This document shows, in pieces, positions 52,225-58,559 of a stretch of 58,559 nucleotides of DNA. Source of the DNA: GCA-002779465 sp964596535. GTDB lineage: Bacteria; Desulfobacterota; Desulfobacteria; Desulfobacterales; UBA2156. The position numbers and the translations under genes are program-made. Position 1 is the first letter of the stretch. Every line of letters begins with the position of its first letter. The notes below the pieces were generated by a model. It saw only the letters and a list, made by a program, of their open reading frames with translations. It ran no database searches and was not told the DNA's origin. Location: contig CAZQUR010000005.1 in assembly GCA_964596535.1 (NCBI GenBank), positions 1 through 58,559 of the forward strand. Direction: 5' to 3'.

Positions 52225-53886
52225 ATGGAACAAGGCCGTGTCATCATCGCCATTGCCCTATCGTTTCTTGTTTTTCTGGTGTGGAACCTTTTCTTTGTGG
52301 AAACACACCCCCCCCAAAGCCCCGGTCAACCGGAGACGCAGGAAACGCGCCCGGAATCCACCTTCGCAACGGGTGTAAAACCGGAGATCAAAGAACCGGT
52401 TTCACAACAAGATGCCCGGACTGCCCCCCCCGTTCTGGAACGGCCCATGCGCACCATCATAGTGGAAACACCCCTTTACCGGGTGAAACTTTCCGAAAAA
52501 AACGGGGTGATCCGGGAATTCACGCTGAAGCATTACCGCAAAAGCGCTGAAAAGGATTCTCCACTGAAGACCCTCGTTTCCGAAGAAAATCCTTTCGGGG
52601 CGTTGCGCGTCGACCTTGAGAACAAATCCATGGCCGGACTCGAGGACGCCGGATTTTCAGCGGATGTCCCCCAGGATACGATCCGTGTGACCGATGCCGT
52701 GAAGCACATTACCTTTTCTTGGCGTTCCCCTAACGGAATGGTGATGGAAAAACGGTACACTTTTTCTCCGAAAAGCTACCTCATCGACCTTGGGGTGGGT
52801 GTGAAAAACGGAAGCGATGCCCCATGGACGGATCGTGTCGCCCTTTCCCTGTACCGCAAGCTCGATGAATCGGAACGCGGCGGATACGGCTTCACAGGCC
52901 CCAGCGCCATGGTCCAAAACAGCGTCGAAGAGGTGGAAATCAAGAAAATTCAAGAAAGCCCCCTTTTGCCGGGAAGCGTGAAATGGTGGGCCATCGAGGA
53001 CCGGTATTTCATGTCCGCGGCGGTTCCCCCCGCCAACGAAGAGGGACAGGCCCGGTTTTATGCCCGGGAAAACGGGATCATCCAGGCCCAGTTTGTCCAG
53101 CCTTCCGTGACATTGGGGCCCCGGGAGAAACAGCGCTTTGATTACCGCCTCTTTATCGGACCCAAAAACACGAACGTACTCAAAGAGACGGGCTATGAAC
53201 TGGATGAGGCCGTCAATTTCGGAATGTTTGATTTCATCGCCAAGCCGTGCGTGTGGTTGATGAACCAGATCTACCGGGTCATCCCCAATTACGGAGTGGC
53301 CATTATCGTCTTGACCCTGTTGACCAAGGTCCTTCTTTGGCCCTTGGGCAACAAGAGCTATAAATCCATGAGCGACATGAAGAAGCTCCAGCCCCTCATG
53401 GCGGAGATCCGGGAAAAGTATAAAAACGACAAGAAGAAGCAACAGCAAGAGATCATGAATCTGTATCGGACCTATAAAATCAACCCGTTGGGCGGATGCC
53501 TTCCCATGGTCGCCCAGATCCCGGTCTTCTTTGCATTGTACCGGATGCTCTATGAAGCCATCGAGCTGCGGCATGCCCCCTTTTTCGGATGGATATATGA
53601 CCTGAGTGCACCGGACCGCCTGTTTCGATTCGACTTTTCTGTTCCCTTCATGCAACCCCCTTACGGGATTCCGGTCTTGACACTTGTTATGGGCGCAAGC
53701 ATGCTGCTCCAGCAAAAAATGTCGCCGCCGCCGGGAGATCCGAGTCAAGCCAAGATGATGATGCTCATGCCCCTGGTCTTCACCGTTATTTTTATCAATT
53801 TTTCCTCCGGGCTCGTTTTGTACTGGCTGGTCAACAACCTGTTTTCCATCGGACAGCAGTACTACGTGACCAAGAAGTCCGCCTGA
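52225..53886 (+). CDS. yidC: Membrane protein insertase YidC
   Basis: Inner-membrane protein of 553 residues of the Gram-negative YidC type. One N-terminal membrane anchor (about 6-23), a large periplasmic beta-supersandwich domain (about 60-340), then five C-terminal membrane segments. The 60KD_IMP region is NYGVAIIVLTLLTKVLLWPLGNKSYKSMSDMKKLQPLMAEIREKYKNDKKKQQQEIMNLYRTYKINPLGGCLPMV. ATG with GTGAGGA upstream. Inserts respiratory and other membrane proteins. Next gene jag follows by 13 bp. Confidence 0.96.
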   Translation: MEQGRVIIAIALSFLVFLVWNLFFVETHPPQSPGQPETQETRPESTFATGVKPEIKEPVSQQDARTAPPVLERPMRTIIVETPLYRVKLSEKNGVIREFTLKHYRKSAEKDSPLKTLVSEENPFGALRVDLENKSMAGLEDAGFSADVPQDTIRVTDAVKHITFSWRSPNGMVMEKRYTFSPKSYLIDLGVGVKNGSDAPWTDRVALSLYRKLDESERGGYGFTGPSAMVQNSVEEVEIKKIQESPLLPGSVKWWAIEDRYFMSAAVPPANEEGQARFYARENGIIQAQFVQPSVTLGPREKQRFDYRLFIGPKNTNVLKETGYELDEAVNFGMFDFIAKPCVWLMNQIYRVIPNYGVAIIVLTLLTKVLLWPLGNKSYKSMSDMKKLQPLMAEIREKYKNDKKKQQQEIMNLYRTYKINPLGGCLPMVAQIPVFFALYRMLYEAIELRHAPFFGWIYDLSAPDRLFRFDFSVPFMQPPYGIPVLTLVMGASMLLQQKMSPPPGDPSQAKMMMLMPLVFTVIFINFSSGLVLYWLVNNLFSIGQQYYVTKKSA

Positions 53887-53899
53887 CAACGGAGGCTGT

Positions 53900-54691
53900 A
53901 TGCCACAACTTTTGGAATTTGAAGGAAAAAATGTCGATCAGGCCGTTGAAAAGGCCTGCAGGGTGGTGAACGTCCCCAAAGGAAAACTCAAATATGACGT
54001 CATTAGTTACGGATCCACCGGTATTTTCGGTTTGGTGGGATCCAAGAAAGCCCGCATCCGAGTAACGCTGGTGCGATCCATGGAACCCGGGGAAGCCAAG
54101 GTGGAACCCAAAGACCCGGACGTCGAAGGAGACGCGCTGCCGGAGACATCCCCGGAGAACGCACGGGAAGCGGAAGAGAAAGAAACCCGCGAACAAGCCC
54201 GGGAACCGACCGGCGATGCCCTCCTTGCCGCGGAGGGGGAAGAAGCCCTCCGCCACATCGTCAACAGCATTACCACGGATGCACAAATCGTCGTGAAAAC
54301 AAGCCCGGAGGGGCTCTTTTATCATGTTAAGGGGGGAAACAGTGCGCTTTTGATCGGAAAAAGAGGCCAGACCCTGGATGCCATCCAGTATCTTTTGGAA
54401 AAAATTGTCCAGCGAAAAAGTGAACAGCGGATCCGCGTACGCGTGGACGTGGAAGGCTATCAGCAAAACCGGCGCGTCAGCCTCCAGCGATTGGCCGAAA
54501 AGATCTCTATAAAAGTCAAGAAAACGGGAAAGCCGGTGACCATGGGAGACCTGAACGCCTCGGACCGGCGGATCGTTCATCTCGCCCTGAAAAACGACCA
54601 GGAAGTACGCACCCACAGCAAAGGAGGGGGCGCGCTCAAGAAGCTGTTCATCTATCCGCGAAAACGACCGCCTTCCGATCCGAAATCCTGA
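53900..54691 (+). CDS. jag: Jag/KhpB RNA-binding protein
   Basis: Protein of 263 residues with an N-terminal Jag_N domain (LEFEGKNVDQAVEKACRVVNVPKGKLKYDVISYGSTGIFGLVGSKKARI), an acidic linker (about 60-115), a KH domain (FYHVKGGNSALLIGKRGQTLDAIQYLLEKIV, GKRGQ loop) and an R3H domain at the end (MGDLNASDRRIVHLALKNDQEVRTHSKGGGALKKL). RNA-binding regulator coupled to YidC. ATG start after GGAGGC. Upstream of mnmE. Confidence 0.94.
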   Translation: MPQLLEFEGKNVDQAVEKACRVVNVPKGKLKYDVISYGSTGIFGLVGSKKARIRVTLVRSMEPGEAKVEPKDPDVEGDALPETSPENAREAEEKETREQAREPTGDALLAAEGEEALRHIVNSITTDAQIVVKTSPEGLFYHVKGGNSALLIGKRGQTLDAIQYLLEKIVQRKSEQRIRVRVDVEGYQQNRRVSLQRLAEKISIKVKKTGKPVTMGDLNASDRRIVHLALKNDQEVRTHSKGGGALKKLFIYPRKRPPSDPKS

Positions 54692-54704
54692 GCGGACAAA
54701 CCCC

Positions 54705-56084
54705 ATGAATTCTGACACCATTGCCGCCGTCGCCACCCCCTACGGCCGCGGCGGGATCGGAATTCTCCGGATGTCGGGAAACGCGGTATTGGATATCGCC
54801 ACAACCCTGTTTCATCCCCCTTCCGGAAAAAGCACCGGTTCCTACGAAAGCCACCGTTTTTACTACGGCCGGATCCGGGATCCAGGATCCGGCCGGATCC
54901 TGGATGAAGTGATGATGGTCTACATGCAAGGCCCCAGGTCCTATACCCGGGAGGATGTGGTGGAAATCCACACCCACAGCGGACCGGCCGTCCTGCGAGC
55001 GATATTTGAACTGGTCCTTGCCCGGGGTGCCCGTCCCGCGGATCCCGGGGAATTCACGCGGCGCGCCTTTTTCAACGGCCGCATCGATCTCAGCCAGGCC
55101 GAGGCCGTCATGGAGATCGTGAGCGCGGAAAGCCGTGCCTCCCTCGAGATCGCCGCCGCCCAGATCCACGGCGGGCTGAGGAAAAGAATCGAGGCGTGCC
55201 GCGCCGTTTTGCTGGATCTGTCGGCCGAGATGACGGCCGCCATCGATTTTCCGGAAGAGTCGGAGGCCTTGATCGACCCGGGAACGGCGGTGGAGCGGAT
55301 ACACCAGCACGTCCTTTCCCCGCTGGAATCCCTGTTGACCCAATACGAACAGGGCCGGATTTTTCGGGAAGGGATCCGAGTGGTGGTGGCGGGCCTGCCG
55401 AATGTGGGAAAATCGAGCCTGATGAATTGTCTCCTTGATCGGGAGCGGGCCATTGTCACGCCGCATCCGGGAACGACCCGGGATTTTCTCGAAGAACCCC
55501 TGGACCTTTTCGGAGTACACGCCACGATTGTGGACACGGCCGGACTCCAGGAAACCCGGGATCCGGTGGAACAAATCGGCATTCAACGCACCCGGGAAAA
55601 GATAGAAGAAGCCGGCCTGTTGCTCTTCATGGTGGATGCCGCTTGTCCGGAAACCCTCCAACGGGAAAGGATGCCGGTTTTCGAGAATCCGACGCTTTTG
55701 GTGATCAACAAAATGGACCGGGTGGATCCCGAATGGCGCCCGGGAATCCCGGAAGCCTGGAAGAAGGTTCCGGTGGCGTTCATTTCCGCATTGCATCGAT
55801 GGGGGATCGATGTCTTAAAGGAAAAAATGGTTCAACAGGTTTTGGGGGAAACCGCCTTCCGCCTGGAAGATCCCCTCGTTCCCAATTTACGGCAGAAAGA
55901 AGCCTTGGGGCGGGCGTTGGAAAGCGCGCGGGCCGCCTCCGACGGCTTTTCTTTGGGCCGATCGCCGGAACTGGTTTGCATGGACGTTAACGATGCCATG
56001 GACGCGCTGAACGAGATCCTGGGGGAAACCCTTCGCCCGGATGTATTGGATGCTGTTTTCAGCCGTTTTTGCATCGGAAAATGA
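54705..56084 (+). CDS. mnmE: tRNA modification GTPase MnmE
   Basis: GTPase of 459 residues (TrmE), which with MnmG modifies wobble uridines. N-terminal tetrahydrofolate-binding domain (DTIAAVATPYGRGGIGILRMSG), helical domain, and inserted G domain with GLPNVGKSSLMN (G1), DTAGLQETRDPVEQIGI (G3) and NKMD (G4). The C-terminus is FCIGK, carrying the conserved cysteine. ATG start with GAGCGGACAAACCCC upstream. MnmG is not in the window. Confidence 0.97.
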   Translation: MNSDTIAAVATPYGRGGIGILRMSGNAVLDIATTLFHPPSGKSTGSYESHRFYYGRIRDPGSGRILDEVMMVYMQGPRSYTREDVVEIHTHSGPAVLRAIFELVLARGARPADPGEFTRRAFFNGRIDLSQAEAVMEIVSAESRASLEIAAAQIHGGLRKRIEACRAVLLDLSAEMTAAIDFPEESEALIDPGTAVERIHQHVLSPLESLLTQYEQGRIFREGIRVVVAGLPNVGKSSLMNCLLDRERAIVTPHPGTTRDFLEEPLDLFGVHATIVDTAGLQETRDPVEQIGIQRTREKIEEAGLLLFMVDAACPETLQRERMPVFENPTLLVINKMDRVDPEWRPGIPEAWKKVPVAFISALHRWGIDVLKEKMVQQVLGETAFRLEDPLVPNLRQKEALGRALESARAASDGFSLGRSPELVCMDVNDAMDALNEILGETLRPDVLDAVFSRFCIGK

Positions 56085-56150
56085 GGATGGATTATGTTAT
56101 GGGGCGCCATCTCTTGGATCTTGGGTTTAAAAATGATGGTGACCCCGCCG

Positions 56151-56174
56151 CAAATGTTCCACGTGGAACATTTG
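56151..56174. promoter_or_regulatory. parS-like centromere site
   Basis: A perfect 24-bp palindrome, CAAATGTTCC at its left, with core TGTTCCACGTGGAACA at 56155-56170. The core differs from the ParB consensus TGTTTCACGTGAAACA at two symmetric positions and is a known variant type. It lies 66 bp after mnmE, typical of the origin-proximal position of parS. parAB are not in the window. Confidence 0.85.
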
Positions 56175-56219
56175 GGAAAAATGCTCGACGGAAAACGCCG
56201 TCGGAGGGGAGACAACCGA

Positions 56220-56906
56220 ATGGATTTTGATTTTTCACCGTTTTTCAACAAATATGAAGCCTTGCTGGCCGTCGTGGACGCCACCTTCGATCGCATCAAG
56301 AAAGAATATCCGCACGGGGTGACCTGCACCCTCAAGTGCGCCGACTGTTGCCATGCGATTTTCGATCTCTCCCTGGTGGAGGCGCTTTATATCAACCATC
56401 AATTCAACCGACGGTTCCAGGGCAAAGCGCGGGAGCGGATTCTGGAAAAAGCGAACCGGGCCGATCGAAAAGCGTTTCAGATCAAAAAAAAGGCGGCCAA
56501 CGATCGGGAAGCGGGGAAGTCGGAGACGGAAATCCTCGTGGAATTGGCCGCCGAACGCATCCGCTGCCCCCTGTTGAACGAAAAAGAGACCTGTGATCTG
56601 TATCCCTTCCGGCCCGTCACCTGCCGGCTGTACGGACTCCCCACGGCCATCGGCGGAATAAGCCACACCTGCGGCCGTTCCGGGTTTTATGAAGGAAAGG
56701 CGTATCCCACGGTCAATCTGGAAACGGTGCAACGGAAACTCTTCGCCCTGTCGGCGGAAATCGTCCAAGCCCTCCAGACCCGGTATCCCAAACTCCATGA
56801 AATGCTGGTTCCCCTCTCCATGGCGCTTCTGACGGATTATGATGCCCAATATCTCGGGGTGGGCACCGATCCATCGGAGGAAAACAAAGAAGGACGGAAA
56901 GGATGA
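56220..56906 (+). CDS. YkgJ-type cysteine-cluster protein
   Basis: Protein of 228 residues of the YkgJ family. Cysteine set is CTLKCADCCHAIF (about 33-45), RCPLLNEKETCDLYPFRPVTCRLYGLP (about 130-156) and a later HTCGRSGF. The RPxTCRxYGLP motif is the family signature. Predicted to bind Zn or Fe-S; function unknown. Start ATG 56220 is behind GGAGGGGAG; the longer upstream frame reads through the parS-like site and is rejected. Overlaps the next gene (ATGA). Different from the paralogue at 1142-1930. Confidence 0.8.
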   Translation: MDFDFSPFFNKYEALLAVVDATFDRIKKEYPHGVTCTLKCADCCHAIFDLSLVEALYINHQFNRRFQGKARERILEKANRADRKAFQIKKKAANDREAGKSETEILVELAAERIRCPLLNEKETCDLYPFRPVTCRLYGLPTAIGGISHTCGRSGFYEGKAYPTVNLETVQRKLFALSAEIVQALQTRYPKLHEMLVPLSMALLTDYDAQYLGVGTDPSEENKEGRKG

Positions 56907-57247
56907 GTCGAGAATCGGAGGACGCCCAAAGACGAAAACGGAGCATTTTCGACAGCATGTCGGAAAAGCGCCGCCAGCACATCCTTAAAAGGGGCTACGA
57001 GAAGTGGGATCCCTTTGAAGAACCCAAGGACCCCATCGACATTCGAAGAGACCGAACCCGCCGCACAACGGCCATGCTGGTCAAGGAGTTTCTGCAGACC
57101 CGGTCTCCCGAGACCTATTCCAACGCCTATGGGCAGGGCGTACTGGATATGGCCATGGGCATCGTCAACGGAGATGATCGATACCTGGGCATGTACGAAT
57201 TCTCCCTGTGGTACCGGGCGCTTTTGGAAAAAGAAACACGCCGGTAA
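56903..57247 (+). CDS. Small conserved hypothetical protein
   Basis: Protein of 114 residues, very basic at the N-terminus (RRKRSIFDSMSEKRRQHILKRGYEKWDPFEEPKDPIDIRRDRTRRT) with a helical C-terminal part (YGQGVLDMAMGIVNGDDRYLGMYEFSLWYRALL). No family recognised. The pattern RGYEKWDPFEEPKDP may be a conserved motif of Desulfobacterota proteins. Overlaps the upstream gene by four bases and precedes a methyltransferase by 4 bp, so a joint function is possible. Confidence 0.65.
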   Translation: MSRESEDAQRRKRSIFDSMSEKRRQHILKRGYEKWDPFEEPKDPIDIRRDRTRRTTAMLVKEFLQTRSPETYSNAYGQGVLDMAMGIVNGDDRYLGMYEFSLWYRALLEKETRR

Positions 57248-57251
57248 CCGA

Positions 57252-58097
57252 ATGAATGCGGGAAACGAACACGCCGGCGGGGAAGACGACTTTTTCAAAA
57301 GCCGCATCCGGCGGCTGGTTCTACATTCCCCCAAGCGATGGACGCCGGCGGATGTGGAGAAAGCCCTGAACGTCGGGAAGCCACGGGAAAGCCGGGTGCT
57401 TCGCAGGGCCGTCAGGGCACTCATCAATGAGGGCACACTGCAATATACCTACCGGATGGGATGTTCTTTCCTGGAGCCTTCCGTCCAGGGACTTGTCCGC
57501 ATTTCAAAAGGGCTGGTGTTGACGCCTCCCCGATTCAATTATTCCCCCCGGCCGGGTGAAGTCGTGGTTTCCCTTGCCCAGGGAAGCGCCTTCGGGGCCG
57601 GAGACCATGCCTCCACCCGGTTGGCGCTGGCGGGAATCGAAACAGCCGTTCAAAGCGCTTTCGGCCGGCACCATCGGGAAAAGACGCGCGTACTGGACAT
57701 CGGAACGGGCAGCGGTGTGTTGATGATCGCCGCCGTGCGCCTGGGCATGACCTTCGGCGTGGGCATCGATACGGATCCCTGCGCCCGATTCGAAGCAAGG
57801 GAAAACGTCATGATCAACGGCCTGGAGGACAGGATCCGGGTCTCCGAAAAACCGGCGGATGCCCAATGCGGCCCCTTTTCTCTGGTGGCCGCCAATCTCC
57901 GATTCCCGACACTGGTTTCGCTGGCGCCGACCATACAGTCCTTGACGGAAAAAGGGGGCGGGGTGGTCCTTTCCGGGGTCCGGGAGGAGGAAATAAAGCG
58001 GCTGGTGGACCGTTATCCTCCGGATATTTTTTCCAGGCGTTGGATTGGATGCGACCAGGGATGGTGCGGGGTCCTTTTTATGAAAAGGGCGCAATAG
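57252..58097 (+). CDS. PrmA-like SAM-dependent methyltransferase
   Basis: Protein of 281 residues with a Rossmann methyltransferase domain. SAM motif I is VLDIGTGSGVLMIAA, followed by GIDTDPCARFEARENVMING. The preceding AFGAGDHASTRLAL corresponds to PrmA's AFGTGxHxTT ring. N-terminal half differs: a winged-helix-like segment (KRWTPADVEKALNVGKPRESRVLRRAVRALINEGTLQYTY). It may methylate a ribosomal protein or another target. ATG start used; the longer open frame overlaps the previous gene. Convergent with the tRNA genes. Confidence 0.75.
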   Translation: MNAGNEHAGGEDDFFKSRIRRLVLHSPKRWTPADVEKALNVGKPRESRVLRRAVRALINEGTLQYTYRMGCSFLEPSVQGLVRISKGLVLTPPRFNYSPRPGEVVVSLAQGSAFGAGDHASTRLALAGIETAVQSAFGRHHREKTRVLDIGTGSGVLMIAAVRLGMTFGVGIDTDPCARFEARENVMINGLEDRIRVSEKPADAQCGPFSLVAANLRFPTLVSLAPTIQSLTEKGGGVVLSGVREEEIKRLVDRYPPDIFSRRWIGCDQGWCGVLFMKRAQ

Positions 58098-58112
58098 GGG
58101 AGAAAGAAGAAA

Positions 58113-58205
58113 TGGCGGAGAGACCGGGATTCGAACCCGGGATACCCCTTTCAGAGTATACTCGCTTAGCAGGCGAGCGCCTTCGACCGACTCGGCCACC
58201 TCTCC
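58113..58205 (-). tRNA. tRNA-Ser (GCT)
   Basis: Reverse strand of a 93-base class II tRNA with a CCA encoded at the 3' end. Acceptor GGAGAGG pairs with TCTCTCC, anticodon loop CTGCTAA gives GCT, a long variable arm (TATACTCTGAAAGGGGTAT) and a T-loop GGTTCGAATCC follow. Reads AGC/AGU serine codons. 47 bp downstream of the other tRNA-Ser. Confidence 0.95.
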
Positions 58206-58252
58206 GGAAACCATAGGGTACGGCACCCGTGGGTGCCCGCCCCCTCCCGGTC

Positions 58253-58338
58253 TGGCGGAGGGAGTAGGATTCGAACCCACGGAGCTTTCGCTCAACGGTT
58301 TTCAAGACCGTCGCCTTCAACCACTCGGCCATCCCTCC
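58253..58338 (-). tRNA. tRNA-Ser (TGA)
   Basis: Reverse strand, 86 bases including CCA. Acceptor GGAGGGA, anticodon loop CTTGAAA gives TGA, variable arm TTGAGCGAAAGCTC, T-loop GGTTCGAATCC. Reads UCA and related serine codons. Behind a near-consensus promoter. Confidence 0.95.
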
Positions 58339-58349
58339 TATGAGGTTGA

Positions 58350-58378
58350 AGAATAGCATCGGCGGCGTTTCGGGTCAA
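58350..58378 (-). promoter_or_regulatory. Promoter of the tRNA-Ser pair
   Basis: Minus-strand TTGACC (58373-58378), exactly 17 bases, TATTCT (58350-58355), ending 12 bases before the first tRNA base. Confidence 0.75.
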
Positions 58379-58504
58379 CCGGTTTTTTGGCGCCCGGAAT
58401 TGAAATCCCGGCTCCGGGAACGGTCCTCTCCATTGCGGATAACTTTGTAAGAACCTGATATTGCATGAAATTATAATGGAAGGGAAGATGAATCGTAAAA
58501 AGCC

Positions 58505-58559
58505 GAATTTGGGATGGCAAAGTAAAAAGCTCCAGATGCAAGGCGCGCAAATTCTGAGG
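58505..58559. repeat. Left arm of dispersed palindromic repeat (truncated by window end)
   Basis: The last 55 bases contain GGGATGGCAAAGTAAAAAG and GCAAGGCGCGCAAATT. They complement the arm at the very start of the window, so the window (contig) likely ends inside one copy of the same repeat family. The 70-codon minus-strand frame over this end is not considered a gene. Confidence 0.6.

Noticed and set aside
52657..53889. 410-codon minus-strand open frame
   Set aside because: Antisense shadow of yidC; similar shadows exist over ilvE, mnmE and the CsgG-like gene.
58338..58550. 70-codon minus-strand frame at the window end
   Set aside because: Lies over a tRNA promoter and a repeat arm; composition does not look coding.
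1..58559. CRISPR arrays, transposases, integrases or phage genes
   Set aside because: None seen; repeats are palindromic intergenic elements only.

Overview
The window looks like chromosomal DNA of a strictly anaerobic Desulfobacterota (deltaproteobacterial, probably Desulfobacterales-like) bacterium. The reasons are the general gene style, a stand-alone FMN-type glutamate synthase with an N-terminal Cys cluster, TRAP transport, a fused radical SAM/DUF2344 protein next to an RNase G/E gene, and a palindromic repeat whose arms read TTTTTACGAAGCC and ATGGCAAAGTAAAAAG. No rRNA is present, so the placement is by style only. The two ends of the window are opposite arms of this one repeat family, as expected if the contig broke at a dispersed repeat.

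Region 1 (about 1-8,400) holds a DapA-family aldolase, a YkgJ-type Cys-cluster protein and a minus-strand D-amino-acid/peptide module: class IV aminotransferase, alanine racemase, CapA-like metallophosphatase, MurI-like racemase, Ddl-like ATP-grasp ligase and an N-formylglutamate-amidohydrolase-like protein. Several of these genes overlap or are 1-4 bp apart. A nested palindromic repeat sits between alr and capA.

Region 2 (about 8,400-28,500) is the accessory metabolic part. On the minus strand a single-chain transketolase is followed by a GntR/HutC regulator, a transaldolase, alanine dehydrogenase and a HisC-like aminotransferase. Nearby are a choline-kinase-like phosphotransferase, a TRAP transporter (dctPQM) with a UspA protein and two HAD phosphatases, an ABC transporter resembling the putative 2-aminoethylphosphonate/iron family, a NagD-type HAD, and a Pit phosphate transporter with its DUF47/PhoU-like partner. 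Three copies of a HutC-type operator (ATAGATG followed by NATANACA) lie at the promoters of the transketolase, the TRAP binding protein and the ABC binding protein. I infer one regulon for uptake and breakdown or rebuilding of a small phosphorylated or phosphorylatable amino/polyol compound. The substrate cannot be read from the sequence.

Region 3 (about 28,500-37,300) contains glutamate synthase behind two tandem terminator-like hairpins, an MFS permease, a PPC/DUF296 protein, branched-chain aminotransferase, a eukaryote-type UDP-sugar pyrophosphorylase, a lytic transglycosylase, CutA and an EndoQ-like PHP protein.

Region 4 (about 37,300-58,559) is replication-origin-associated core: dnaN-gyrB, an archaeal-type thymidylate synthase homologue, a cyclophilin-like protein, a RiPP-maturase-like B12/radical SAM protein with an unusual CX15CX2C motif, a CsgG-like lipoprotein-type protein, HtrA/DegP, radical SAM-DUF2344, RNase G/E, then rpmH-rnpA-yidD-yidC-jag-mnmE. 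A perfect 24-bp palindrome containing a parS core follows mnmE. A second YkgJ protein, a small conserved protein, a PrmA-like methyltransferase and two tRNA-Ser genes close the window. dnaA, recF and parAB are not in the window.
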